Assembly: GCA_964447205.1 (NCBI GenBank)
Contig: CAYUSB010000011.1
Coordinates: 62,001 to 126,000, forward strand
From: JAEUKH01 sp964447205
Lineage (GTDB): Bacteria > Myxococcota_A > Polyangia > Polyangiales > Ga0077539
Length of the DNA: 64,000 bases
Reading direction: 5' to 3'
Part shown: piece by piece, positions 16,005-24,275 of the stretch
Numbering within the stretch: position 1 is the stretch's first letter
Layout: every line of letters starts with the position of its first letter
Translations under genes and position numbers: made by a program
The notes under the pieces: model-generated
What the model was told of the DNA's origin: nothing
Database searches by the model: none
What the model saw: the letters and a program-made list of their open reading frames with translations, nothing else

Positions 16005-16756
16005 CCGCCTATCACGTTGGTTGTGCCGACTTCGCGCGCCCCCGGGCCCGCTACGTCACGCGCCTGTCCTTTGTGGAGTTCACCCTCCGCAATCCGCTCC
16101 CCTCCCCCAAGACCCTCGCCCAGTGGCGTCGCGCGGGCCCCGAGGGCTTCACCTACGCCCTGGTCGCTCCGCCTTCTCTCTACGGGGCCCCCGACTGGCC
16201 CCTGCGCGACCCGGGCCAGCTCCGGGCCGAGCTCGATCGTTTCACCAACCTCGTCGACGCCCTCGGGGCCACCGTGGCGGTCTTTCGCACCCCCATGGCC
16301 GTCTCCCCCAACAGCGTGGCCCTCAAACGCTTCGAGCCCGTCCTCGAGCGGGCCGCCCGCGTGGCCACGACCGTCGTGTGGGACCCGGCCGGCCTGTGGC
16401 ACCGCGAAGAGGCCCTGGCCGTGGCCAAAAAACACGGGGTGGTGGTGGTGAGCGACCCCCTCCACGACACCCTCGACGACGAGCCCGTGGTCTACGCCCG
16501 CCTCCGCGGCCTCGGGGCCGACCGGGCCTACACCATGAGCCGCCTGGAGGCCGTGGCCGAGTCCCTCGACGGGGCTGCCACGGCCTACGTGGTCTTCGCC
16601 TCGGCCAACGCGTGGCGCGAGTCGATCGGGCTGCGTAAGCTCGTCGACCGCCGCTTCGCCGAGCTCGGAGACCTGGCCGGCGACGAGGAAGACGACGAGC
16701 AGGCCGACGACGACGGCGACGACGACGAAGAGGACGACGACGAGGACGAGGCGTGA
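16001..16756 (+). CDS. DUF72-family protein with polyacidic tail
   Basis: This 251-residue protein is of the DUF72 (YecE-like) TIM-barrel family, whose biochemical role is unknown. It shows 'HVGCADFARPRARYVTRLSFVEF' near the N-terminus (the G-x-x-x-F/W-x-x-x-F pattern), 'VAVFRTPMAVSPN' in the middle and 'AYVVFASANAWRES' near the end. The last about 28 residues are almost entirely Asp and Glu, unusual for the family. It overlaps the M28 gene by ATGA and the next gene by TGATG, so translation is probably coupled. Confidence 0.8.
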   Translation: MTAYHVGCADFARPRARYVTRLSFVEFTLRNPLPSPKTLAQWRRAGPEGFTYALVAPPSLYGAPDWPLRDPGQLRAELDRFTNLVDALGATVAVFRTPMAVSPNSVALKRFEPVLERAARVATTVVWDPAGLWHREEALAVAKKHGVVVVSDPLHDTLDDEPVVYARLRGLGADRAYTMSRLEAVAESLDGAATAYVVFASANAWRESIGLRKLVDRRFAELGDLAGDEEDDEQADDDGDDDEEDDDEDEA

Positions 16757-17847
16757 TGGAGCCCTCCGCCCCGACCACCCAGGACCGCCCCGGGCGCAAC
16801 GCCGTGCGGGCCCGCGATCCGGTCACCGAAGAGGCCGCCCGACGGGCCCGGGTCGAGGGAGGCAACGCCGTCGACATGGTGCTCGCGGGCCTCCTGGCCG
16901 GGGCCACCCGGGCCGGAGAGGCCGCCCTCCTCGGAGGCGGAGGCCTGCTCGTGGTAGGCCCCGGGGTGGGTCATCACTTCATCGACGGACGGCCGCGGGC
17001 CCCGGGGCTTCGGGCCCGTCGCAGGCTGCGCAAACCCGAGGTGGTCCCCGACCATTGGACGGCCGCCGTGCCGGGCCTCCTGCCCGCGGTGATCGCGGCC
17101 CAGACCCGCTTCGGCGAGCTCACCCTGCAACAGCTCGTGCAGGTGAGCGCCGGGGCCCTGCGCGACGACGGGGCCGACCCGGCCACGCGGGCCCGGATGA
17201 AGTTCCTCGATCGGTTCGCGCGGATCGGGGTCGACGCCTTCGCCCGGGAAGGCATCTGGCGGGCCGTGATGGACGCCGCGGGCCCCGTGGCCGAAGGTCT
17301 CTTCACCGACGACGACCTCGTGGCCGTGGCCGCCCCGGTGGTCCCCCTGCCCGCCTGCACCGACGGCGAACACGAGGCCTTCACCCCCCCCCGCGGCCGC
17401 CTGCACGGCCCCCAGTCGCCCGACCCCCTGCCCGAGCACCCCATGGAGGGGGTGGTGGCCGCCGACATGCACGGGGTGACCGCCGCGGCGTGCTGGTGTG
17501 TTCCGCCGACGGCCGCAACCCTGGATACGCCGTATGCCCTGGGGCTCGCGTCGATCCTCCCGGCGCCACGCAAGGGGGTGGCACGGTACAGCCCCGGGTC
17601 GCGCCTCCCCCTCGCCCTCCCCCTGGCCGTCCTGCGCACCGGAGGCCGGGCCTGGGCGGGGTGCGCCCTGTCGGGCGGAGGGTCGCTCGTGGCCGCCCGC
17701 GATCGGGCCGTGGGCGAGCGCCTCGGGGCCGCAGGCATCGGGCTCACCCTCGGCGACGACCTCGCCGCCGCGGCCCACGGGGTCGCCGCCTGGGTCGTCC
17801 GCGACGCAGACGGCGATCGCATCACCACCGCCCTCGCCTCGGTATAG
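16756..17847 (+). CDS. Gamma-glutamyltransferase-like protein lacking the Thr nucleophile motif
   Basis: The N-terminal part fits GGT: 'ARVEGGNAVDMVLAGLLAG', 'ALLGGGGLLVV' and 'AVPGLLPAVIAAQTRFGELTLQQLV' match 'AGGNAVDAA', 'GGGGF' and 'VPGxxxGL'. GGTs are self-processed at a Thr in a T-T-H-x-S/T motif. The expected place here reads 'GVVAADMHGVTAAACW', with no Thr-Thr-His-Ser. At 363 residues it is much shorter than true GGTs (about 550), and there is no signal peptide. It is therefore probably a non-catalytic or re-purposed Ntn-fold relative. Start ATG 16756 overlaps the DUF72 stop; GTG at 16753 is also possible. Confidence 0.65.
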   Translation: MEPSAPTTQDRPGRNAVRARDPVTEEAARRARVEGGNAVDMVLAGLLAGATRAGEAALLGGGGLLVVGPGVGHHFIDGRPRAPGLRARRRLRKPEVVPDHWTAAVPGLLPAVIAAQTRFGELTLQQLVQVSAGALRDDGADPATRARMKFLDRFARIGVDAFAREGIWRAVMDAAGPVAEGLFTDDDLVAVAAPVVPLPACTDGEHEAFTPPRGRLHGPQSPDPLPEHPMEGVVAADMHGVTAAACWCVPPTAATLDTPYALGLASILPAPRKGVARYSPGSRLPLALPLAVLRTGGRAWAGCALSGGGSLVAARDRAVGERLGAAGIGLTLGDDLAAAAHGVAAWVVRDADGDRITTALASV

Positions 17848-17852
17848 AGTAG

Positions 17853-18245
17853 ATGACCCTGACGACCGCCATGACCCGCCCGAAACTCGACGATGGCGCC
17901 CCGGTGCGCGTGCTCTTCGTCTGCAGCCGCAACCTGTGGCGCAGCCCGACGGCCGAACGCGTGGTGCGCGGCTGGCCCGGGGTCTCCGCGCGCTCGGCGG
18001 GGACGGCCCGGGCGGCCAGGGTTCGGGTGAGCGAGCGGGGGCTCGCGTGGGCCACGGTGGTGATGGTGATGGAGAAGCGCCACCGCGAGCAGCTCGAGGC
18101 CCGCTTCGGGCCCCCTCCGTGCCCGGTGATCGTGCTCGACGTGCCCGACCAGTGGGAGGCCGACGACCCCGAGCTGGTGGCCCTCCTGGAGCGCCGCATC
18201 GCCGAGGAGCTCGCCGCCCTGGCCGAGGCCCGCAAGGCGGTCTGA
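17853..18245 (+). CDS. Low-molecular-weight protein-tyrosine-phosphatase-like protein
   Basis: The 130-residue product carries VRVLFVCSRNLWRSPTAE at about residues 18-35, which contains the C(X)5R phosphate loop of LMW-PTP. A 'DVPDQWEADDPELVALL' segment near the end is typical of the short bacterial subfamily found next to unrelated genes. The general-acid Asp is probably in 'LDVPDQW'. Substrates of this branch are unknown. It is the last gene of the miaE operon, 5 bp after the preceding stop. An internal ATG (17871) is an alternative start. Confidence 0.82.
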   Translation: MTLTTAMTRPKLDDGAPVRVLFVCSRNLWRSPTAERVVRGWPGVSARSAGTARAARVRVSERGLAWATVVMVMEKRHREQLEARFGPPPCPVIVLDVPDQWEADDPELVALLERRIAEELAALAEARKAV

Positions 18246-18264
18246 GGGCCCCCGGGGGTCGGGG

Positions 18265-18867
18265 TCACACCACGCCCGCGACGGTCGCCACGAGCGCTGC
18301 CAGGGCCCCGAACGCGGCCAGGGCGAACACCGCCCCGCAGCCCTTCCTCTGCGCCTCCAGCGCCGCGGGGGAGCGCGGACGGATGCGCGCGGGGCCGACG
18401 ATCTCATCCCAACTGTCGTTGTACCCTTCGTAGTGAATCAGCCACGCCGCGGGGCCCTCCGCGCGGAGCACCACCCCGGGATACCAGCGCTGCTTCCACA
18501 GAACATCGACGGCCGATCCGGCCGGGTACTGCAGGCCCTGGGGTTCGGGCCCGCCGCCGTGGGCTGCGTCGTCGCGGGGGCGGATGCGGTCGGGCCCCAC
18601 GTCCTCGTCGTACCCGCTGCCGTACCCGTCGTAGTGGATGCGCCAACGCTGCGGCCCCACCTCGGCCAGGACCCGGGCGTCCCACCACGACCGACCCCAA
18701 TACACGACCACCGCCTGCCCCCGGGTGTACTGCGCGGCCCCGCGGGCGGGGGCCGTCCGGTGCACCGCGTGGACGTGCTTGCAGTAGGCGCAGGGGATGA
18801 AGCTGGCGTCGCCCGGATCGGTCAGACCCGCCCCGCACTGGCAGCATCGAAGAGGTTGCACGATCAT
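18265..18867 (-). CDS. Zinc-ribbon protein with two Tudor-knot-like domains and a C-terminal membrane anchor
   Basis: The 200-residue product begins with a two-pair Cys zinc ribbon (CCQCGAGL, then CAYCKH). Two copies of a roughly 50-residue barrel follow: 'QAVVVYWGRSWWDARVLAEV...HYDGYGSGYDEDVGPDRIRP' and 'SAVDVLWKQRWYPGVVLRAE...HYEGYNDSWDEIVGPARIRP'. The V-x-W...W-Y/W-x-x-V...H-Y-x-G-Y-x-x-x-x-D-E pattern resembles the Tudor-knot/MBT-like fold of eukaryotic chromatin readers, also scattered in myxobacteria. A hydrophobic C-terminus (ALAAFGALAALVATVAGVV) should anchor it with the domains in the cytoplasm. I chose ATG 18867 because the ribbon starts there. Confidence 0.75.
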   Translation of the reverse strand: MIVQPLRCCQCGAGLTDPGDASFIPCAYCKHVHAVHRTAPARGAAQYTRGQAVVVYWGRSWWDARVLAEVGPQRWRIHYDGYGSGYDEDVGPDRIRPRDDAAHGGGPEPQGLQYPAGSAVDVLWKQRWYPGVVLRAEGPAAWLIHYEGYNDSWDEIVGPARIRPRSPAALEAQRKGCGAVFALAAFGALAALVATVAGVV

Positions 18868-18948
18868 CGCAGGGGCTCCCGCGGGGCCGAGGATACCCGA
18901 TCCGGCCGTCGAGGCGAGGAGACAAGCCTTGCGCCGGGGTCTGTGATC

Positions 18949-18965
18949 TGTCATACTGTATGACA
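18949..18965. promoter_or_regulatory. Palindromic operator at the tetR start codon
   Basis: TGTCATA (18949-18955), CTG, TATGACA (18959-18965) form a perfect 7-bp inverted repeat whose last base is the A of the ATG start. CATACT inside it fits a -10 element, with TTGCGC about 17 bp upstream as a weak -35. Binding by the TetR protein here would block its own promoter. The transcript would begin almost at the ATG (leaderless). Confidence 0.6.
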
Positions 18966-19585
18966 TGAAGTCAATCGGTATGCCATCGGCACCTCGCACC
19001 TCCGGACTGCGTGGCGAGCAGACCGATGCGGTGCGCGAGCGGCTCCTGGTGGCGGCCCTGGCCGTGATCGAGGGCGAGCGGGAGCCAACCATGCGCGCGG
19101 TGGCGGCGGAGGCGGGGGTCGCAGAGCGCACGGTGTATCGGTACTTCGCGAGCCGCGACGCGCTCTACGAGGCCCTGCGGCCGCGGTTTCAGGGGCGGGC
19201 GGGGGTGCCCCTGTGCGCGGAGGCCCACGGGCTGGAGGCGTACGTTCGGGCCCTCTACACGACCTTCGAGGACAACCGGGCCCTGGTGATGGCCCTGGTG
19301 ATGGCCCCCTGGGCCGTGCCCTTCCTGCAACGGAGCCGCGCGGACAACCTCCGGGCCCTCGGGGCCCTGCTCGACACGGCCTTCCCGGGCGCTCCGGCGT
19401 CGGAGCGGGCCTCGGCAGCGGCGGCCCTCCGGATGCCCCTGTCGGCCGCGGGGTGGAGCTACCTGACCGCGGCGGGCCTCGATCTCGAGGCCTCCATCGG
19501 GCACGTGCAGTGGCTCGTGCGGACCGTGCTCGACGCCCTCGGGCGCGCCTCGACGGCGCGTCCCAGGCGTACGAAGTCAACCTGA
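18965..19585 (+). CDS. TetR-family transcriptional regulator
   Basis: The 206-residue product has an N-terminal TetR helix-turn-helix: 'RERLLVAALAVI' then 'TMRAVAAEAGVAERTVYRYF' at about residues 40-60, followed by 'ASRDALYEAL' and a C-terminal ligand-binding domain. TetR proteins repress and are released by small ligands. The palindrome at 18949-18965 overlaps the start, so autoregulation is likely. ATG 18965 would be leaderless; ATG 18980 (MPSAPRTSG) is the alternative start. A cupin gene follows 19 bp later with a strong ribosome site and is probably co-transcribed. Confidence 0.88.
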   Translation: MKSIGMPSAPRTSGLRGEQTDAVRERLLVAALAVIEGEREPTMRAVAAEAGVAERTVYRYFASRDALYEALRPRFQGRAGVPLCAEAHGLEAYVRALYTTFEDNRALVMALVMAPWAVPFLQRSRADNLRALGALLDTAFPGAPASERASAAAALRMPLSAAGWSYLTAAGLDLEASIGHVQWLVRTVLDALGRASTARPRRTKST

Positions 19586-19604
19586 CCGAGAGAAGGAGGA
19601 GCCA

Positions 19605-20078
19605 ATGCGTCCAGGAGAGGTCTTGAGTCCCCGGGCCGGGGAGATTTTTACCTGCATCCGTTCAAGTGACGACGGCGGGGTTTTTGTCTTCGAGATGGAG
19701 CTCGGGCCCCAGGGGAGGGGTCCGCCGATGCACTCGCACGACGACGACGAGGGCATCGAGGTCCTCGACGGGGAGATCGTCTTCGAGGTGCGGGGGGAGG
19801 CGAAGACCCTGCGGCGCGGCGACGCCCTGACCCTCCCGGCCGGCACCCCGCACCGGTTCTGGAACCCGTCCCGGTCACAGCCCGTGCGCTGCACCGTGAC
19901 GCACGGGGCGCGTTTTGAGCGGGCCCTCGCCCAACCCGACCTCACGCGCATGGCGATGTACCTCACCTTCGTCGACCCGGGGGCGTCGCGGATGACGAGC
20001 CCCTTCGTGCGCGCGGTTCTCTACGTCGTCGCGCAGGTGGGACGCCTGCGGGGGCGGAGCCCGCTGCCCTCGACGTGA
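19605..20078 (+). CDS. Cupin-domain protein
   Basis: The 157-residue product has one conserved cupin barrel. Motif 1 is represented by 'PPMHSHDDDEGIEVLDGEI', with His-x-His and Glu metal ligands. Motif 2 is 'TLPAGTPHRFWNPS'. This fits small mononuclear metal cupins (dioxygenases, isomerases or sensors); the substrate cannot be assigned. ATG 19605 is certain (AAGGAGGAG 5 bp upstream). The C-terminus has a hydrophobic stretch (VRAVLYVVAQVG) seen in cupins regulated by TetR partners. It probably forms an operon with tetR. Confidence 0.82.
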   Translation: MRPGEVLSPRAGEIFTCIRSSDDGGVFVFEMELGPQGRGPPMHSHDDDEGIEVLDGEIVFEVRGEAKTLRRGDALTLPAGTPHRFWNPSRSQPVRCTVTHGARFERALAQPDLTRMAMYLTFVDPGASRMTSPFVRAVLYVVAQVGRLRGRSPLPST

Positions 20079-20102
20079 CAGACCTGGCAGGGTCGTCCTG
20101 GT

Positions 20103-20164
20103 GTGTAGGTGGGCGGCGTGCCCCCCCCCGACATCCGCCCCCTTGCGGCCCTTGCGCCCTTGCG
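20103..20164. repeat. Composite intergenic repeat: GTGTAGGTGG element plus CTTGCG cluster, copy 2
   Basis: GTGTAGGTGG at 20103-20112 is followed by GGCGTGCCCCC (20116-20126), the same two blocks as in the inverted repeat at 3315-3346. Then come CTTGCG at 20142-20147, 20151-20156 and 20159-20164. It lies in the 120-bp gap between the convergent cupin and glycosyltransferase-like genes. Confidence 0.6.
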
Positions 20165-20198
20165 GTTCGTCGCTCGCCGCCCCCCCTCTGCGTGCCGC

Positions 20199-21698
20199 CT
20201 ACCGACGCGGGCGTCGGCGCAAGAGGGCCCGGTCGAAGGTCGCGGGTGCCCGCCGTCGCAGCAGGATCACGGTCCCGCTCCGGTGCAGCACCTCCACCCC
20301 CTCGCGCAGGGCGACCGTCTGATCGGGCCGGGCCGCGACCCAGGCCTCGCCGTGGTGGACGCTCTCGACCAGAAGGTCACCCTCGCGGAGGCGGGCCGGG
20401 TTGCGGTCGACGTAGCGCGACCACGGAAGCCCCGCAAACGCCATCACCAGCGCGTTCTGCGAGAACACGGTCGCATCCGGGAGGCTCTGCCGCCGGAGGA
20501 TGTCGGCCGCGGTCCGCTCGGACACAAAGGCCGCCGTGGCGGCGCGCCGGTACACCCGCTCGGCCGATCGCACGCGCCACCGTACGAAACCCGCCAGCGA
20601 CAACACCAGGGCCACGGCCACGGCCCCCCGCACGAAGCGCCCGCCCACACGCCCCGCGGCGAAGGCCACGGTGGCCACAAGGCCCGCGGCCGCCATCGTG
20701 GCGTACGCCGGGACGAGGGCCGCGAAGTGGCGATCGAGCCCGAGGTTGCGCCGCGTGACCCACACCCCCGTGACCGTAGCGAGGAGCACGAGGCTGCTGA
20801 CGGTGAGAGCCCGAGGGCCACGGCGAACGAGCCACACGGCCCCGGGCACGAGCCACACGGCCCACAGGTGCAGGGCCCCCACCGGGAGGACGACGGCGTA
20901 CCACAGAGGCGCCAGGTAGACACGGGCCTGGGGCCGCGCTGCGAGACGAAACTCCTGCCAGGCGCGGGCCACGTACGCGCGGTTTTCGCGCACAAAACCG
21001 AACCACTCCCCCATCCCGACCCGGTGCACCACGCACCACATCGCCACCGCCGCCGCGGGCAGAACCCACGCGACGGCGGTACGGCGGCTGCGCTCCCCAA
21101 ACCACCACAGCCCCGCAAAGGCCCCCACGAGGGGCCACCCCTCGTACCGCAGCATCACCGCGACGGAGAGGGCGACCCCCGCGGCCACCGGACGCCGCGC
21201 CTGCCACGCGAGGGCGGCCCCGACCACGACGAGCTGGAAGAAGGCCTCGGGCTCGGCCGAGGCCCCTCCGCGTAGGTTGAGCGGCCACAGGGCAAACATG
21301 GCCCCCGCGGCGAAGGGGATCCCACGCTCGGCGACGTCCAGCCACGGGGCCTCGGCGGGCCGGGCCGTGAGGTGACGACGGAGCAGACACGTGAGGGCGA
21401 CCGAGGAGGCCGCGGTGCACGCCACCGAGAGGTACCGCACGACGACGATGCCGCCCCCGAGGGCGATCACGGCCGCGTCGACGAAGTGCCACAACGGGAG
21501 CCAGACCCAGTGGCCCGCCAGACCGACGCGCTCGGCAGAGGCCAGCCGCATCCCCACCTGGAAGTGGAGGTAGGCGTCGAGGTCGGGGTCGGGCCCCGCG
21601 GCGATCAGCCGAAGCCGCAACACGGTCGTCCACACCACCACGAGCCCGAGGAGGATCCACGGGACGACGCGAGAGACCTCTCGGGGAGTGGGCGACAC
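20199..21698 (-). CDS. Polytopic membrane protein, GT-C glycosyltransferase-like
   Basis: The roughly 500-residue product has about 10-12 hydrophobic segments, starting VVPWILLGLVVVWTTVL. An early 'AGPDPDLDAYLHFQVGMRLA' loop carries the acidic D-x-D-x-D pattern expected in the first periplasmic loop of GT-C enzymes (polyprenyl-phosphate sugar donors). Later come 'ASAEPEAFFQLVVVG' and a soluble C-terminal domain. GT-C enzymes mannosylate or glycosylate proteins or lipids on the outer face of the inner membrane. The GTG start at 21698 is provisional: the frame is open upstream, but anything beyond 21840 would overlap the divergent kelch gene. Confidence 0.68.
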   Translation of the reverse strand: MSPTPREVSRVVPWILLGLVVVWTTVLRLRLIAAGPDPDLDAYLHFQVGMRLASAERVGLAGHWVWLPLWHFVDAAVIALGGGIVVVRYLSVACTAASSVALTCLLRRHLTARPAEAPWLDVAERGIPFAAGAMFALWPLNLRGGASAEPEAFFQLVVVGAALAWQARRPVAAGVALSVAVMLRYEGWPLVGAFAGLWWFGERSRRTAVAWVLPAAAVAMWCVVHRVGMGEWFGFVRENRAYVARAWQEFRLAARPQARVYLAPLWYAVVLPVGALHLWAVWLVPGAVWLVRRGPRALTVSSLVLLATVTGVWVTRRNLGLDRHFAALVPAYATMAAAGLVATVAFAAGRVGGRFVRGAVAVALVLSLAGFVRWRVRSAERVYRRAATAAFVSERTAADILRRQSLPDATVFSQNALVMAFAGLPWSRYVDRNPARLREGDLLVESVHHGEAWVAARPDQTVALREGVEVLHRSGTVILLRRRAPATFDRALLRRRPRR

Positions 21699-21840
21699 GA
21701 CCAGGGCCCGACGGTACCCGACTGGACGGGTCCCGCGTCGGTCGACGTGCGGTCGAGACCACCGCCCCGACCGCACCGACACGGCGTAGACCCCGGCCCG
21801 GCGATGGGTCAGACTCCGCGACCGACGGCTCCCCCGCACG

Positions 21841-23040
21841 ATGTCCACCCACCCCTCGATCCTCTGGCCGGTGCTCGCCGCCTCGCTCGTCGCCTGCGCC
21901 GCCAACGTACACGGGAACAACCCGCCCACGACCCGCGACGCGGGCCCTGACGACGTAGCCCTCGGCCCGATCGAGGGCTGCCCCGCGCGGGCAGGACGGC
22001 CCCTGGGGCGGTGGGAGACCGTGGCGGTTCCGGATGGGTTTTCCGAGCGGGCCAACGCGTCGGTGGTCGCGGCCGGGCGTCAGCTCGCCGTGATCGGGGG
22101 CTACGACACGCGGGCCGTCGTCACCGACACCTGGGTCTTCGACCCGACAGGCCCTCGGTGGTCGCGCCTCGCGTCGGCCGGGCTCACCGCCGAGTCCCGA
22201 TACCTCTCGCTCGTGTGGATGCCCACGTCCCAGGAGATCTTCCTGTGGAGCGCCCTCGAACGGCGCGGGGTACGCCTCGGGCTGGACGGATCGTCACGAG
22301 AACTGCCCACGGACCAGGCCCCCCAGACCCACGTCCATCAGGCGGTGTGGGTGGCGGGCATGGTGTTTGTCGGAGGCGGCACGACCGACGGGGACCACAA
22401 TGAGTTTGCCCTGTACGACCCCCGCACCGACCGCTGGGAGACCGTCCTCGCCCCGCGCGAACAGACCGCTCGGGCCTCGTACACCATGGTGGCCGACGGG
22501 GCGGAGGTGGTCGTGTGGGGCGGCAGCGATGTGACGACGGACACAGGGGTTCCGCGCAACGACGGGTGGCGCTACGACGTGGCCGCCCGCCGATGGAGCA
22601 GCGTCACGCGCACCGGGGCCCCCGCTCCCCGATGGAGACACGGCGCGTGGTCGATCGGAGACTCCGTGCTCGTCTGGGGCGGCACCAACGGGTCGACCAC
22701 GCTGCGTACGGGCGGCAGGTACTTCGCCGGGCCCGACGTGTGGATGCCCGTACACTCTCTCGGGGTCCCGGGGCCCGCGCAGCAGTCAGGCTCGTTCGAG
22801 CACCCCGGCGTCTGGACCGGGAGCGACCTGTACGTCTGGACCCTCACGCCGGGCGGGGCGGTGAGCGCGGGCCGCTACGACCCGCGGGTCGACCGTTGGT
22901 TCGAGGCCGAGCCGCCCCCCGAGGCGTCGCGTCGGCGAGAGTCGGCGAGCGTGTGGGTCGACTGCGGGCTCTACGTCGTGGGCGGACGCGACGTCCAGCG
23001 GTGGGAGTTTACCCGCGAGGTGGTGCGATGGGTTCCGTGA
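21841..23040 (+). CDS. Kelch-repeat lipoprotein
   Basis: The 399-residue product has a lipoprotein signal (AASLVACA) and a short Asp/Pro linker. It then shows kelch-type blades: 'VVAAGRQLAVIGGYDTRAVV', 'WVAGMVFVGGGTTDG', 'MVADGAEVVVWGGSDV', 'WSIGDSVLVWGGTNG' and 'VWVDCGLYVVGG', about 45-50 residues apart, each with a Gly-Gly turn. It probably folds as a surface beta-propeller for protein or sugar contacts. It overlaps the next gene by 13 bp. Start ATG 21841. Confidence 0.85.
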   Translation: MSTHPSILWPVLAASLVACAANVHGNNPPTTRDAGPDDVALGPIEGCPARAGRPLGRWETVAVPDGFSERANASVVAAGRQLAVIGGYDTRAVVTDTWVFDPTGPRWSRLASAGLTAESRYLSLVWMPTSQEIFLWSALERRGVRLGLDGSSRELPTDQAPQTHVHQAVWVAGMVFVGGGTTDGDHNEFALYDPRTDRWETVLAPREQTARASYTMVADGAEVVVWGGSDVTTDTGVPRNDGWRYDVAARRWSSVTRTGAPAPRWRHGAWSIGDSVLVWGGTNGSTTLRTGGRYFAGPDVWMPVHSLGVPGPAQQSGSFEHPGVWTGSDLYVWTLTPGGAVSAGRYDPRVDRWFEAEPPPEASRRRESASVWVDCGLYVVGGRDVQRWEFTREVVRWVP

Positions 23041-24200
23041 GCGGGGCGGGGTGGGTGGCCCTCGCCCTCTGCGGTCTGTGCGGGTGCGGGGCCCGGGTGG
23101 GGCTCGATCGCGAGCAGTACCTTCCCCCCGACCTCGACAGCGGGCTGGACGATCGTCCCGTCCCGCTCGACGGCGCGGTCGATCGTACCTTGAGCCGCCC
23201 TCCGCCCCTGGAGGCCGGCTGCGACGGCGCGGCCCTCCCGTCGCCGCGTTCGGTGCGGTCGGTGGCGGCCCCGACGCGGCTGAGCCCGATGGTCCTGCAC
23301 GACCCGACCCGACAGCGGGCCCTCGTGCTCGGGGGGCTGCCCGTCGGCGGTCGGTCGACCCGCGAGGTGTACGCGGTCTCGACCCGCGACGGCCAGGCCC
23401 GGCCCCTCGGGTCGAGCCCGGTCGAGCTCGGCATCTTTACGGGCCTCGCCTGGATCGATCCGCCCCGCACTGCGATCGTCGTGGGGGGATCGTTCCTCGG
23501 CGGCATGTGGACCCCGCGGGTGCTGCGGGTCCAGGTCGACGACGACGCCCTGCAGTTTGCGACCGCGGGCGAACACCCCGGGGGCCCCTGCACGGGCGTG
23601 ACGGCGGTGTTCGACCCCGGGCGTGGGGCGGTCGTCGTGCACGGGGGACGAGGGATCGACACGGCCGATCCGCAGCCCTTCGCGACGACCTGGCGGGTCC
23701 GCCTCGACGGGGCCACGACCCGCTGGGAGGTCCTCGTCCCGGCCGCCCAGAGCCCCCCTGCGGCCAGCGCCCGGGTGGCGGGCGTCGACCCCCGCACCGG
23801 GGCCGTCGTGATGCTCGGGGGGTCCAACCCCGACGGCCTCGATCGCAGCGTGTGGTCCCTGTCCCCCGGCGATCGACCCGTGTGGACCCGCCTCGACGGA
23901 GCGGCCGATGTCCTGCCCCGGTCGGGCGATGCCCTCCCCTGGGACCCGGTGGGCTGCGGGTTTCTTGTGGTCGGGGGGCGCTGCGCCGAGCAGGTGTGGC
24001 TCGTGCGCCCCGAGCCGACGGGGGTTCGGGAGGCCCTGCTCGGCACGATGCGGGCCGACCCGATGACCGCGGGCCTCGGACGGATCGGGGCCGGGGTGGT
24101 GTTCGACCCCGGGCTCCGTAGCCTCGTGATGATCGCCGGGAGCACCTGCCAGGTGAGCGGCGGCACGGTGGCGACCAACGCGGTGGTCGATCTGCGGTAG
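23028..24200 (+). CDS. Second kelch-like lipoprotein
   Basis: The 390-residue product has signal VALALCGLCGCG and a short acidic linker, then propeller blades: 'DPTRQRALVLGGLPVGG', 'DPPRTAIVVGGSFLGG', 'DPGRGAVVVHGGRG', 'DPRTGAVVMLGGSNP', 'DPVGCGFLVVGG' and 'DPGLRSLVMIAGS'. The repeated D-P-x-x-x-x-x-V-V-x-G-G is a kelch-type signature. ATG 23028 (GAGGTGG upstream) overlaps the previous stop, so the two lipoproteins are probably translationally coupled and may work together. The final codons (VVDLR and stop) lie inside the left copy of a 26-bp direct repeat. Confidence 0.82.
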   Translation: MGSVSGAGWVALALCGLCGCGARVGLDREQYLPPDLDSGLDDRPVPLDGAVDRTLSRPPPLEAGCDGAALPSPRSVRSVAAPTRLSPMVLHDPTRQRALVLGGLPVGGRSTREVYAVSTRDGQARPLGSSPVELGIFTGLAWIDPPRTAIVVGGSFLGGMWTPRVLRVQVDDDALQFATAGEHPGGPCTGVTAVFDPGRGAVVVHGGRGIDTADPQPFATTWRVRLDGATTRWEVLVPAAQSPPAASARVAGVDPRTGAVVMLGGSNPDGLDRSVWSLSPGDRPVWTRLDGAADVLPRSGDALPWDPVGCGFLVVGGRCAEQVWLVRPEPTGVREALLGTMRADPMTAGLGRIGAGVVFDPGLRSLVMIAGSTCQVSGGTVATNAVVDLR

Positions 24201-24206
24201 CGGTCG
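24181..24206 (+). repeat. 26-bp direct repeat, left copy
   Basis: Begins CGGTGGTCGATCTGCGG and ends GCGGTCG. It is identical at all 26 positions to 25614-25639 and includes the last codons and stop of the upstream kelch gene. The two copies bracket the RES-Xre module exactly, as expected for an insertion that duplicated its target or for recombination between sites. Confidence 0.85.
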
Positions 24207-24230
24207 CGACCGCGGGCAGAGGCTCCCTGA

Positions 24231-24266
24231 CTTGACGTACTTGACAGAGTCGACAAGACCGTCAAG
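24231..24266 (+). promoter_or_regulatory. Probable promoter/operator of the RES-Xre operon
   Basis: CTTGACG (24231-24237) and CGTCAAG (24260-24266) are inverted 7-bp arms 22 bp apart. A TTGACA at 24241-24246 inside them makes a perfect -35; AAGGAT at 24264-24269 (17 bp spacing) is a possible -10, ending 6 bp before the ATG. Xre-type antitoxins normally bind such palindromes to repress their own operon. Confidence 0.5.
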
Positions 24267-24275
24267 GATCTCCCC

